This document shows positions 44,874 to 54,690 of a stretch of DNA of 64,000 nt, piece by piece; the first letter of the stretch is position 1, and the number at the start of each line of letters is the position of its first letter. Location of the stretch: the NCBI GenBank assembly GCA_002419385.1, contig DIFZ01000052.1, forward strand, positions 1 to 64,000, given 5' to 3'. Made by a program: the position numbers and the translations under genes. The stretch comes from Geobacter sp. UBA5735 (lineage in GTDB: Bacteria; Desulfobacterota; Desulfuromonadia; Geobacterales; Geobacteraceae). Below the pieces are notes generated by a model, which was not told the DNA's origin, ran no database searches, and saw only the letters and a program-made list of their open reading frames with translations.

Positions 44874-46109
44874 ATGGAAATCACCGCACTGTCCCCAAAA
44901 CGGGAATCACTTGCCAGCTTGACCCTGCGTGCCCTCCGCTACCGAAACTACCGCCTGTACGCCGCCGGCCAGAGCCTGTCTCTCATAGGTACCTGGATGC
45001 AGCACACTGCAATGGGCTGGCTCGTATACCGCCTTACCGGATCCGCGCTGCTCCTTGGAGTCGTCGGTTTTTCCGGACAGATATTTTCCTTTCTTCTGGC
45101 GCCGTACGCAGGAGTCCTGGCGGACAGGTTTGATCGTCGCCGCATCCTGTTATGGACCCAAACTCTGGCCGCACTTCAGGCCGCCATCCTCACCTGTCTG
45201 GTGCTGGCCGGCAGAGCGGAAGTCTGGCATATCATAACCCTGAGCGCCTTCCTCGGCATCGTCACCGCACTCGACATCCCTTCGCGCCACTCGTTCGTCG
45301 CCGACCTGGTTGATGATCGAGCGGACCTGGTGAACGCAGTGGCACTCAACTCAGCCATCTTCCACGGAGCGCGCCTCGTGGGTCCCGCAGTTGCAGGACT
45401 TCTGATCAAAACTGCGGGAGAGGGCATCTGTTTCCTCATCAACGCGGCAAGCTTCCTGGCGGTCATCGTCGCCCTCGCTGCAATACGCCCCAACTACTGC
45501 CTGCTTCACACCGCCAGGCGCCCGCTTCTCGAAGAGTTCATGGAATCGCTCGTCTATGTGAGAGATCACCTGCAGATCAGCCCGGTCATCCTGCAGATGG
45601 CCCTCGTCGGATTCCTCGGCATGTCCCCGACGCTCCTCATGCCCGTTTTTGCCAGGGACTATCTGCAGGGCGGCCCCGACACCCTGGGCGCCCTCCTGGC
45701 ATCAGCCGGAACAGGAGCTTTCGCCGCGACAATTTTCCTGGCGTCCAGAACAACCGCCTCGCAACTGAGAAAGACAATTCGGGGCGCTGTGATCCTCTTC
45801 TCGACCTCCACCCTGGCATTCGCCCTCACCCACACCCTCTGGATATCCCTGGCATGCCTCTTCCTGTCCGGTTTCGGCGCAGTTTCTCAGATTGCAGCAG
45901 GCAATGCGGCAATCCAGCTGTATGTGGACGAAGACAAGAGAGGAAGGGTAATGGGCCTCGTCAACATGGCCTTTCTGGGCATGGCCCCGTTCGGCAGTCT
46001 GATTACCGGGTTTCTGGCGCTGGAAATCGACGCACGCGGAACGGTACTCGTTGAAACCTTTATCCTCGCGATCTGTTCCCTGTTCCTCATGAAGAGGCTT
46101 TCCGCCTGA
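44874..46109 (+). CDS. MFS exporter, EntS/MFS_3 type
   Basis: A 411-residue permease with 10-12 membrane helices. It opens with LRYRNYRLYAAGQSLSLIGTWMQHTA, the hallmark of the EntS/MFS_3 group (siderophore and drug exporters), followed by the A-loop GVLADRFDRRRILL and GFGAVSQIAAGNAAIQLYVD with VDEDKRGRVMGLVNMAFLG late in the protein. The substrate cannot be told from sequence. No clear Shine-Dalgarno is seen, so translation may depend on the small gene upstream. Confidence 0.9.
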   Translation: MEITALSPKRESLASLTLRALRYRNYRLYAAGQSLSLIGTWMQHTAMGWLVYRLTGSALLLGVVGFSGQIFSFLLAPYAGVLADRFDRRRILLWTQTLAALQAAILTCLVLAGRAEVWHIITLSAFLGIVTALDIPSRHSFVADLVDDRADLVNAVALNSAIFHGARLVGPAVAGLLIKTAGEGICFLINAASFLAVIVALAAIRPNYCLLHTARRPLLEEFMESLVYVRDHLQISPVILQMALVGFLGMSPTLLMPVFARDYLQGGPDTLGALLASAGTGAFAATIFLASRTTASQLRKTIRGAVILFSTSTLAFALTHTLWISLACLFLSGFGAVSQIAAGNAAIQLYVDEDKRGRVMGLVNMAFLGMAPFGSLITGFLALEIDARGTVLVETFILAICSLFLMKRLSA

Positions 46110-46130
46110 CATCCGGGAGAGATCCGCACG

Positions 46131-47524
46131 TTGTCAGCCAAGCCCCTCAACCGGAAACCATACACCCCATCGCCACACCGCTCCCCCAAAACGTGGACTC
46201 TGGACGAGCCGTCTCGGCTTCATCATGGCATCGGCCGGTTCCGCCGTGGGCTTGGGCAACATCTGGAAGTTCCCCTACATCACCGGCATGCACGGCGGCG
46301 GGGCCTTTGTGCTCTTCTTCATTTTCTGCATCATGACCGTCGGGATACCGATCATGATTGCCGAAATGGTCATCGGCAGACATACCCACAAGAACCCGGT
46401 GGGAGCGTTCCGGTCGGTCAGGGGGGGGCATCTGGACCACGGTTGGCTGGCTCGGCGTGGCAGCAGGCTTCGTAATCCTCTCCTACTACTGCGTCGTTGC
46501 AGGATGGGCGGTGGACTATCTCTGGCTCTCCCTGCGGGGAACGTTTGGAGGACAGCACACCTCCGTCGTACCGCGTCTTTTTTCCGCCCTCCTGGAGAAC
46601 GACCCGGCACAACTGTTCTGGCAGGCGATGTTCATGGGAATGTCCGTTTTCATCGTCATCGGCGGAGTGAGCAGAGGACTGGAACGGGCCAACAAGATCA
46701 TGATGCCGATCCTCTTCATGATCCTGGTATCCCTTGCGGTTTACGGCTGCCTTTCCCCCGGCGGGAGGGCGGCCTTTCACTTTCTCTTCTCCGCCGACTG
46801 GTCAAAGCTGGACCCGCCCGGGATGCTGGAAGCCATGGGGCATGCCTTTTTCAGCCTGAGCCTTGGAATGGGCGCCATGCTCACCTACGGCAGCTATGCC
46901 GACGAAAAGACCAGCATACCGTGCGTAGCTGTTACCGTCTCTGTCATGGACACCTTGGTAGCACTGCTCTCGGGCATGGCAATTTTCCCCATTGTCTTCA
47001 CTTACGGAATGCAACCCGCAGCGGGGCCAGGGCTGGTCTTCAAGACCCTGCCCATAATTTTCAGCCAGATGCCCGGCGGAACGCTCCTCGCCATCCTCTT
47101 CTTCCTTCTGCTGGTGTTTGCCGCTCTGACCTCAAGCATATCGCTCCTTGAAGTCGTGGTTGCCTATTATTGCGACGAGCAGAAATGGAGCAGGAAAAAA
47201 GCTACCCTCATCATGGGTTTCCTCATTTTCCTGCTCGGTGTCCCATCGGCATTGTCCAACAATCTCCTGAAAGATATCCACTTCATCGGAGGCCGCAATT
47301 TCCTCGACTCCATCGATCTGCTTGCCACCAATTACATCCTGCCGCTCGGGGGACTCCTCACAGCAATCTTTACCGGCTGGGTCCTGACCACGCGCCTGGC
47401 TCGGGGGGAGATAGAAAAGGGAGCAGTCACCTTCCATCTTTACCCAGTCTGGCACTTCCTCATAAAATACGTATCGCCGATTTTGGTGTCACTGGTTTTC
47501 ATGAACAAGATCGGGCTGTTGTGA
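46131..47524 (+). pseudogene. SNF-family sodium-dependent transporter, frameshifted at a G8 tract
   Basis: A neurotransmitter:sodium symporter homologue read in two frames. The first holds WTSRLGFI-MASAGSAVGLGN, then IWKFPYITGMHGGGAFVLFF to about 46422. The second continues from IWTTVGWLGVAAGFVILSYY to the stop at 47524 and includes all later helices. The switch lies at eight consecutive G (46421-46428); seven G would restore one frame. Upstream of TM1 no ATG, GTG or TTG is in frame, so a second break near the C5A4 tract at 46183-46191 is likely; a TTG at 46131 with GGGAGA upstream is the best candidate start. It may be decayed, phase-variable or a sequence error. Confidence 0.8.
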
Positions 47525-47575
47525 TGGAGTGCCCGGGTCAGGGTCAGCGAGGCGCGGGGCGCGATGATTTACCTG

Positions 47576-47604
47576 TTGCTAATGAACCAGAGTTATGCTA
47601 TTTG
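47576..47604 (+). promoter_or_regulatory. Weak candidate promoter for the amidase gene
   Basis: TTGCTA and TATTTG are separated by 17 nt, about 75 nt upstream of the amidase start, in the gap after the SNF-family gene. Confidence 0.3.
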
Positions 47605-47679
47605 AACGAGATCCGGCATACAAGCAAGAAAGCGATTCTGCGCCTATCAGATGCAATGCACAGGGAGGGGGAGAGCGGC

Positions 47680-48492
47680 ATGAGAATCAGCAGACACAAT
47701 CATCAGTTGACGAACGTGCCGCAGCGTGAGACCCCCAACAGGGGCGGCATCATCGAACCCTGGTATCTGGTGTTCCACTTTACGGCGGGAGAGAGTTTCC
47801 AGAGCGCTGTCGACTGGTTCTGCAACCCGGAATCCCAAGCATCCGCACACCTTGTCATCGGGCGGGACGGCCGCATCAGCCAGCTTGCCCCCTTCAACGT
47901 CAGAACATGGCATGCGGGCAGGAGCCACTGGGAGGGAGTGAGCGGGCTCAATCAATGCTCCATCGGCATCGAGATGGTCAACGCCGGCAGGCTGTCCAAG
48001 GTCGGAGACCGGTACGTTTCATGGTTCAATGTGGAATACCTGGAAAACGAAGTGGTCAAGGCAGAGCACAAGTTCGAGAAGAGCGTTTCTTACTGGCATT
48101 CCTATACTGAAGCACAGACGGATCGTGCCGCGGAACTGGCCGAATTGCTCGTCAACACGTACAACCTGCGAGGCATCGTGGGCCACGACGACATTGCCCC
48201 GGGCCGCAAGTACGATCCCGGCCCTGCGTTCCCCATGGAACGAATCCGCACCAGGATTTTCAGCACGCAGGAACAACGGGGAAAAACCCGGGATGACGTA
48301 GCGGCAAGCGACGACGATACTGAAGCAACAACCTGGGAACAGGACGTTACGTCTTCTCCCTTGTTGATGGGAATGCAGCTTTCGATTCCCGAGGCAGTCG
48401 ACCGGAAGCAGGGTTTCGGCACGGGAAAGAGGGACCGGGGCAACCTGATGGACTGGATACGGGCGGGGAAAAGGGTGTTCGGACGGCAGTAG
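47680..48492 (+). CDS. AmpD-like N-acetylmuramoyl-L-alanine amidase (Amidase_2)
   Basis: A 270-residue zinc amidase/PGRP-fold protein. The zinc ligands fit His33 in YLVFHFTAGES, His169 in VGHDDIAPG and Asp179 in KYDPGPAF; HLVIGRDGRISQLAP and NVRTWHAGRSHWEGV are further family hallmarks. It cleaves the bond between MurNAc (or anhydro-MurNAc) and the stem peptide. No signal peptide is visible, so it may act in cytoplasmic recycling like AmpD or depend on lysis. The C-terminal 75 residues are polar and unrelated to the catalytic domain. GGGGAGAG lies 4 nt before the ATG. Confidence 0.85.
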   Translation: MRISRHNHQLTNVPQRETPNRGGIIEPWYLVFHFTAGESFQSAVDWFCNPESQASAHLVIGRDGRISQLAPFNVRTWHAGRSHWEGVSGLNQCSIGIEMVNAGRLSKVGDRYVSWFNVEYLENEVVKAEHKFEKSVSYWHSYTEAQTDRAAELAELLVNTYNLRGIVGHDDIAPGRKYDPGPAFPMERIRTRIFSTQEQRGKTRDDVAASDDDTEATTWEQDVTSSPLLMGMQLSIPEAVDRKQGFGTGKRDRGNLMDWIRAGKRVFGRQ

Positions 48493-48547
48493 GTCCCGCC
48501 GGTGACCCGGGAAACCCGAAACAACCGTACCGGCTTCATGAAACAGT

Positions 48548-48952
48548 TCAGGCGTTCGAGGCGGATTCGAATTTCTGCAGAGGGCTGCCCGCCACCAGCC
48601 TGGCGCGGCCGGCAGCTTCATCCCACAGCGTCAGGTACCCTTTCCAGCCCTTGCACTCCAAAAGCTCCCTGATATGGTGGATGACTGCTGCATCAGGAAC
48701 GCAATGGAACGCGTTATATCCTGAATAGCCTCCAGGCGGCACCAGCCGATAGGCGCCGAAACCGTGGCTATCGCTCCGTTTCAACAATCGTGGCTTGCCA
48801 TCGGGCCAGCCATGTTCCTCGAGCCTTGTCCAACCGCAAACCGGGCACATGACACGTCGTGCACTGTTGCCCGGCCATCCCTCGGTATCTATGCGGGCAT
48901 AACCGAAACCGCATTGCCTGCATTTTTCATGCATGTCAGAAAGCTTTTCCAT
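48548..48952 (-). CDS. Unrecognised protein with N-terminal zinc ribbon
   Basis: A 134-residue protein with two CxxC knuckles (CRQCGFGYAR and MCPVCGWTRL) and then a polar alpha/beta segment with HGFGAYRLVPPGGYSGYNAF. I do not recognise the family. The start at 48952 is placed at EKLSDMHEKC; an ATG six codons later is possible. It converges on the amidase gene and is divergent from nothing nearby. The zinc ribbon suggests nucleic acid or protein binding. Confidence 0.6.
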   Translation of the reverse strand: MEKLSDMHEKCRQCGFGYARIDTEGWPGNSARRVMCPVCGWTRLEEHGWPDGKPRLLKRSDSHGFGAYRLVPPGGYSGYNAFHCVPDAAVIHHIRELLECKGWKGYLTLWDEAAGRARLVAGSPLQKFESASNA

Positions 48953-49090
48953 GGAAATCGGCTTCTCCTTTCCAGCTGCCGCCAACCGCCCGTCCCGCAG
49001 GAGACATCACCCCTTGTTTCGTTCGCAACAGATCACGGGAGTCCCTCGGATCTGATGTTCCTTTCACGTCCACCGGCAGTCCCGGAGCAC

Positions 49091-50452
49091 TCAGTTGGTC
49101 AGCGACTGTATGGGTGCGGGAATCCTCCCGCCCCGGGCAATGAAGATCTCCGAACTGAAACCGTGAACCGCCATGACCGGAGCGGTGCCCAGCAGTCCGC
49201 CGAACTCCACCATGTCCCCCACCCTGGCGCCGGGCGCCGGGATGATGCGCACTGCGGTGGTTTTCCTGTTGACCATGCCGATGGCCATCTCGTCGGCAAT
49301 GATCGCGGAGATGGTCGCCGGCGACGTATCGCCGGGCACGGCGATCATGTCAAGCCCGACCGAGCAGACGCAAGTCATGGCTTCGAGCTTGTCCAGGGAC
49401 AGGGAACCGCGCTGTACCGCGCGGATCATGCCTTCGTCCTCGCTCACCGGGATGAACGCGCCGCTCAGCCCTCCGACGGAAGACGAAGCCATGGCGCCCC
49501 CTTTCTTGACCGCGTCGTTGAGCAGGGCCAGGGCCGCCGTGGTGCCGTGGGTGCCGCAGCTTTCCAGGCCCATGGCCTCAAGGATTGCGGCAACACTGTC
49601 GCCGACGGCCGGCGTCGGCGCCAGGGACAGGTCGAGCACCCCGAACTGGGCGTTCAGCCTGCGGGCCACCTCCCTGCCGACCATCTCGCCCATGCGGGTG
49701 ATCTTGAAGGCCGTTTTCTTGATGCATTCCGCGATATCCCCCAGGCTGGGATCATGCAGCGCACGGACCGCCGCATTGACCACTCCCGGGCCGCTGACGC
49801 CCACGTTGATGACGCAGTCCGGTTCGCCGATGCCGTGGAAAGCGCCGGCCATGAACGGGTTGTCCTCGGGCGCATTGGCAAAGACGACCAGCTTTGCGCA
49901 GCCGATGCCGCCGCTATCACGGGTCAGCTCAGCGGTCTCCTTGACAATGCGCCCCATCAGGGCCACGGCATCCATGTTGATGCCTGCCTTGGTGGTCGCC
50001 ACGTTGACCGAGGAACAGACCTTTTTCGTCATGGCAAGTGCCCGGGGAATCGAGGTAATGAGCCTGAGATCGCCGGGTGTCATCCCTTTCTGCACCAGGG
50101 CGCTGAAGCCGCCGATGAAATCGATGCCCGCCTCGTGCGCGGCTCGGTCCAGGGTCTCTGCCACGGCAACCAGATCATCGGCCCGGCAACTCTCCGCCAC
50201 GATGGCGATGGGAGTGACGGAGATCCGCTTGTTGATGATGGGAATGCCATAGAGGCCCTGAATGTCTTCGGTGATCCGAACCAGGTTTTCGGCACAGCTC
50301 ATGATGCGCGAATAGACCTGCTCGCTGAAAATCCTGATGTCGGGATGACTGCAGCCGCGCAGATTGATGCCCATGGTGACCGTCCTGATATCCAGGTTCT
50401 CATTGGTCACCATCTTGATGGTTTCGAGAATCTCCTCCGGTTGTATCGGCAT
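49091..50452 (-). CDS. UPF0210/DUF711 (PFL-family) protein
   Basis: A 453-residue protein starting IQPEEILETIKMVTNENLDI with the conserved TVTMGINLRGC and glycine-rich strands such as IDFIGGFSALVQKGM, followed by VNVGVSGPGVVNAAVRAL and GGLSGAFIPVSEDEGMI. This is a typical full-length UPF0210 member, a PFL-like barrel of unknown reaction. It follows an ACT-domain gene by 12 nt; this pair is conserved in many bacteria and suggests a ligand-regulated unit. Confidence 0.92.
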   Translation of the reverse strand: MPIQPEEILETIKMVTNENLDIRTVTMGINLRGCSHPDIRIFSEQVYSRIMSCAENLVRITEDIQGLYGIPIINKRISVTPIAIVAESCRADDLVAVAETLDRAAHEAGIDFIGGFSALVQKGMTPGDLRLITSIPRALAMTKKVCSSVNVATTKAGINMDAVALMGRIVKETAELTRDSGGIGCAKLVVFANAPEDNPFMAGAFHGIGEPDCVINVGVSGPGVVNAAVRALHDPSLGDIAECIKKTAFKITRMGEMVGREVARRLNAQFGVLDLSLAPTPAVGDSVAAILEAMGLESCGTHGTTAALALLNDAVKKGGAMASSSVGGLSGAFIPVSEDEGMIRAVQRGSLSLDKLEAMTCVCSVGLDMIAVPGDTSPATISAIIADEMAIGMVNRKTTAVRIIPAPGARVGDMVEFGGLLGTAPVMAVHGFSSEIFIARGGRIPAPIQSLTN

Positions 50453-50464
50453 GTCCGGGCCTCC

Positions 50465-50743
50465 TCAGATACGGTGCATGAAGCGGAAAACGTCTTCATG
50501 CTGCACGATGACCTGCACGCCCAGTTCTTTGCCGATTGCCGACATGGCTTCCTGGAAGGCAGTCAGGTCAAAGTTTTCGGACTTCACCTCGGCCAGCATG
50601 ATCATGGTGAACAGCTGGTTCATGATACTCTGCCTGATGTCTGCTATGTTCACGGCGTGCTCAGCCATGACACGACTTATGCCGGCCACGATCCCGACCC
50701 GGTCCTGACCGATGACCGTGATGACGAAACGACTTGATGACAT
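50465..50743 (-). CDS. ACT-domain protein (UPF0237)
   Basis: A 92-residue small ACT-domain protein: RFVITVIGQDRVGIVAGISR, then VMAEHAVNIADIRQSIMNQL, and a second strand set with VKSENFDLTAFQEAMSAIG. ACT domains bind amino acids or similar ligands and dimerise. It is the partner always found with UPF0210 proteins and lies 12 nt upstream of that gene. The ATG at 50743 starts the domain (SSSRFVIT); an upstream TTG-type extension is unlikely. Confidence 0.92.
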   Translation of the reverse strand: MSSSRFVITVIGQDRVGIVAGISRVMAEHAVNIADIRQSIMNQLFTMIMLAEVKSENFDLTAFQEAMSAIGKELGVQVIVQHEDVFRFMHRI

Positions 50744-50891
50744 GTGTCTTCCTCTTCTTGTTTGATGGGTGCGACAGGGGTACAATCAGCGGGAGCAAAG
50801 CTCTGGAATCCGGCGCCATATTTTAAGGACAGCAGCATAGCACATTCAGGGGATTTTTCACAAGCCGCCGTTCAACGGGCCTTGTTTCTTG

Positions 50892-50919
50892 TTGCCAGAC
50901 ACCCTTTCCGTGATACAAT
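50892..50919 (+). promoter_or_regulatory. Sigma-70 promoter of arsS
   Basis: TTGCCA and TACAAT are separated by 16 nt, about 90 nt before the arsS start. Confidence 0.65.
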
Positions 50920-51007
50920 TCAGGTCGCATTCGGCTGAAGGCCGGCGGCACCCAAATCACCCTATGACGGCGCCGGACCCGCGGACGCCGCCCGTTGAGA
51001 GAGACAC

Positions 51008-51967
51008 ATGACCAGATCCTTCCGGGACAGATTGTATGACATAAACCCCGACTACCTTACATTCGACACCCTGCAGACCCTGCAGGTAAACATGGGTGAC
51101 CTGTGCAACCTGCAATGCGCCCACTGCCACGTGGCTGCATCCCCAACCGGGGAGAGGAACATGGGGAGGGCTGTGGTTGAAAAGATCGTTGCACTGCTTG
51201 ACGGCAGACACGGCCTCACCCTGGACATCACCGGCGGCTGCCCGGAACTGAACCCCCAGTTTGCCCACCTGGTGGAGGCAACCAGGCACATGGGCCTGCG
51301 GCGTATCGTTCGCAGCAACCTGGCAGTCCTGTCCGAGCCCGGAATGGAATGGCTGCCGGAGTTCTACCTGGAGCACAGACTGATACTGTTCTGCTCCCTT
51401 CCCTGCTACTCCGCCGGCACTGTGGACCGGCAGCGGGGAGAAGGCGTCTTCGCACGGAGCATCCACGCCCTGCAACGCCTGAATCAGCTCGGCTACGGCT
51501 CATCCTGCGAACTCAACCTGGTCTACAATCCGGGCGGTGAATTCCTGCCGGGGTCCCAGCAGGAGCTGGAGGCTGCCTACAAGGCCGAGCTGTCCCGACA
51601 ACACGATGTGCGCTTCAACAATCTGTACACCATCACCAACGCCCCGATCGGACGTTTCCGCGACTATCTGGAAAGGAAGGGTGCGCTGGACACCTACCTG
51701 AACCTCCTTGCAGCACGCTTCAATCCGGACGCGGCAGGAGCGATCATGTGCCGGACGCTGGTCAGCGTCGACTGGCAGGGGCTGCTCTACAACTGCGATT
51801 TCAACCAGGCCCTGGGCATGCCGATCATGACCCGGGAAGGGGCGGCGCTGACCATCGACGATCTGGAAACCGCCGCACGAGCCGGGACCGGTCTGGTTCT
51901 GGGCCAGCACTGTTACTGCTGCACCGCCGGAGAGGGTTCCAGCTGCAGCGGTTCGCTGGCTGCGTAG
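51008..51967 (+). CDS. arsS: ArsS-type radical SAM protein (arsenosugar biosynthesis family)
   Basis: A 319-residue radical SAM enzyme. The cluster motif is CNLQCAHC (Cys33, Cys37, Cys40), with the Gly-rich DITGGCPELNPQF SAM-site segment. The C-terminal Cys-rich domain (HCYCCTAGEGSSCSG) identifies the ArsS/DUF3641 group, in which related enzymes join an arsenic group to a sugar in arsenosugar synthesis; members occur as Cys or Sec forms, and this is the Cys form. No ArsM methyltransferase is next to it, so its substrate here is uncertain. A good promoter precedes it. Confidence 0.88.
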   Translation: MTRSFRDRLYDINPDYLTFDTLQTLQVNMGDLCNLQCAHCHVAASPTGERNMGRAVVEKIVALLDGRHGLTLDITGGCPELNPQFAHLVEATRHMGLRRIVRSNLAVLSEPGMEWLPEFYLEHRLILFCSLPCYSAGTVDRQRGEGVFARSIHALQRLNQLGYGSSCELNLVYNPGGEFLPGSQQELEAAYKAELSRQHDVRFNNLYTITNAPIGRFRDYLERKGALDTYLNLLAARFNPDAAGAIMCRTLVSVDWQGLLYNCDFNQALGMPIMTREGAALTIDDLETAARAGTGLVLGQHCYCCTAGEGSSCSGSLAA

Positions 51968-52088
51968 GACGGCAAGAACACCGCGGAAATGTTAGCATAG
52001 TTTCCATCCGGATACTCCGGATCGACACGAATACGATTTCCAATTCGGAAACGGGAACAGCTTCAACTGCCTTTTGAGGGAGGGAACA

Positions 52089-53060
<972 letters not shown>

Positions 53061-53160
53061 TATTCGTATCCACGGAAAGCCCCCCTTTGCGACAGGGGGA
53101 TGGGCGGATGTAACAAAACGGATCAGGACCACAGCCGAAATTATTGAAGACGGTGTTCCC

Positions 53161-54690
53161 ATGCCATCGGATTTCACCAGAGCCTCCACAACAGATGAGA
53201 TCGCCACGGTCTGCCGCATCGAAACGCCGAAAAACTGCGGTCTGGTCATCTTCGGCGCTTCCGGCGACCTCACCCGGCGCAAGCTGGTTCCGGCGATCTA
53301 TCGTCTCTACCGCCAGCGCCTGCTCCCGAAGGGCTTCTTCCTCCTCGGAGTCTCCCGCACCACGATGGACTCGGAGCGGTTCAGGGACCTGGTGCACGAG
53401 GAGTTGCCGGCCGATTGCGACGAAGGGTGCTGGCTGCAATTCGCCCGGCTCATCCATTACCGCTCCATCGATTACGGGGATGCCGGAAGCTACCGCGCAA
53501 ACCTGTCCGGCATCCTCCCCGCTCTCGAGAAAGAAGCAGGGACGGAAGGCAACCGCATCTTCTACCTTGCCACCCCTCCCGCCGTCTATGAAAGCGTCAT
53601 TTCCAGCCTGCACGCCGCCGGGCTGGCAGGCAACGATCAGGGCTCCAGGACCAGGATCGTCATCGAGAAGCCGTTCGGCAGCGACCTGGAGAGTGCCCGA
53701 CAGCTGAACCGGTTGCTGCTGGGCGCATTCCGCGAGGAGCAGATCTACCGGATCGATCATTACCTGGCAAAGGAGACGGTGCAGAACATCCTCATGTTCC
53801 GTTTCGCCAACTCCCTGTTCGAGCCCCTCTGGAACCGGCGCTACATCGACCACGTGCAGATAACCGCCGCCGAGACCATCGGCATCGAACAACGCGCTGG
53901 CTACTACGAAGGCGCCGGCGTTGTGCGCGACATGTTCCAGAACCACATGTTCCAGCTGCTCACTCTGACAGCCATGGAACCCCCTTCCCTGTTCAGCGCC
54001 TCGCGAGTAAGGGACGAAAAGGCCAAGGTCCTGCAATCGATACGGCCTTTCCGACTGGACAGGCTCGACGGCCAGATCGTCACCGGGCAATACGGACCCG
54101 GTGTCGTTTCCGGCAATACCGTCCGTGGATACCGGGAGGAAACCGGCGTCGCACCCCACTCAGCCGTTCCCACGTATGCCGCAATGAAGGTGTGGATCGA
54201 CAACTGGCGCTGGCAGGGGGTTCCCTTTTACCTGCGTTCCGGCAAACGCCTGGGAAGGCAAGGCACCGAGATAGCCGTCTGTTTCAGGCCGGTTCCCCAC
54301 ATGATGTTCGCCCAGTCGTTCGGCGGCGGCATCTCGCCCAACGCGCTGATTCTGAGGGTGCAGCCCGATGAGGGGATCAGCCTGGAGATGCAGGCGAAAA
54401 ACCCCGGTTCCAGGATGTGCCTCATGCCGGTCACCATGAACTTCTCCTACCCGCGGGAAGTTACGCTCAGCGCCTATGAGCGGGTGCTGCTGGACTGCAT
54501 GGAAGGGGACCAGATGCTCTTCGTCCGCGATGACGGCGTCGATCTGAGCTGGGAAATCCTCACTCCCGTGATCAATGCCATGGAAACCGGCGGAGGGGGA
54601 GCTGTCCAGATCTATCAGGCAGGCAGCGCAGGGCCTTCCGCAGCCGATTCACTGTTGGAAAACGATGGCAAGAAATGGAGGTCATTATGA
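53161..54690 (+). CDS. zwf: Glucose-6-phosphate 1-dehydrogenase
   Basis: A 509-residue enzyme for the first oxidative pentose phosphate step, producing 6-phosphogluconolactone and NADPH. It carries VIFGASGDLTRRKLVPAIY at the coenzyme site, and the active-site signature RIDHYLAKETVQN, with a C-terminal domain typical of G6PDH. The ATG at 53161 is chosen by homology to the family start; its upstream ribosome-binding site is weak. A GC-rich stem-loop (CCCCCC...GGGGG) lies in the 100-nt gap after gnd. The stop codon overlaps the pgl start (ATGA). Confidence 0.95.
   Translation: MPSDFTRASTTDEIATVCRIETPKNCGLVIFGASGDLTRRKLVPAIYRLYRQRLLPKGFFLLGVSRTTMDSERFRDLVHEELPADCDEGCWLQFARLIHYRSIDYGDAGSYRANLSGILPALEKEAGTEGNRIFYLATPPAVYESVISSLHAAGLAGNDQGSRTRIVIEKPFGSDLESARQLNRLLLGAFREEQIYRIDHYLAKETVQNILMFRFANSLFEPLWNRRYIDHVQITAAETIGIEQRAGYYEGAGVVRDMFQNHMFQLLTLTAMEPPSLFSASRVRDEKAKVLQSIRPFRLDRLDGQIVTGQYGPGVVSGNTVRGYREETGVAPHSAVPTYAAMKVWIDNWRWQGVPFYLRSGKRLGRQGTEIAVCFRPVPHMMFAQSFGGGISPNALILRVQPDEGISLEMQAKNPGSRMCLMPVTMNFSYPREVTLSAYERVLLDCMEGDQMLFVRDDGVDLSWEILTPVINAMETGGGGAVQIYQAGSAGPSAADSLLENDGKKWRSL

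Noticed and set aside
50999..51110. Selenocysteine-coding version of the radical SAM protein
   Set aside because: All expected cysteine codons are TGC/TGT and no in-frame TGA occurs before the normal stop.
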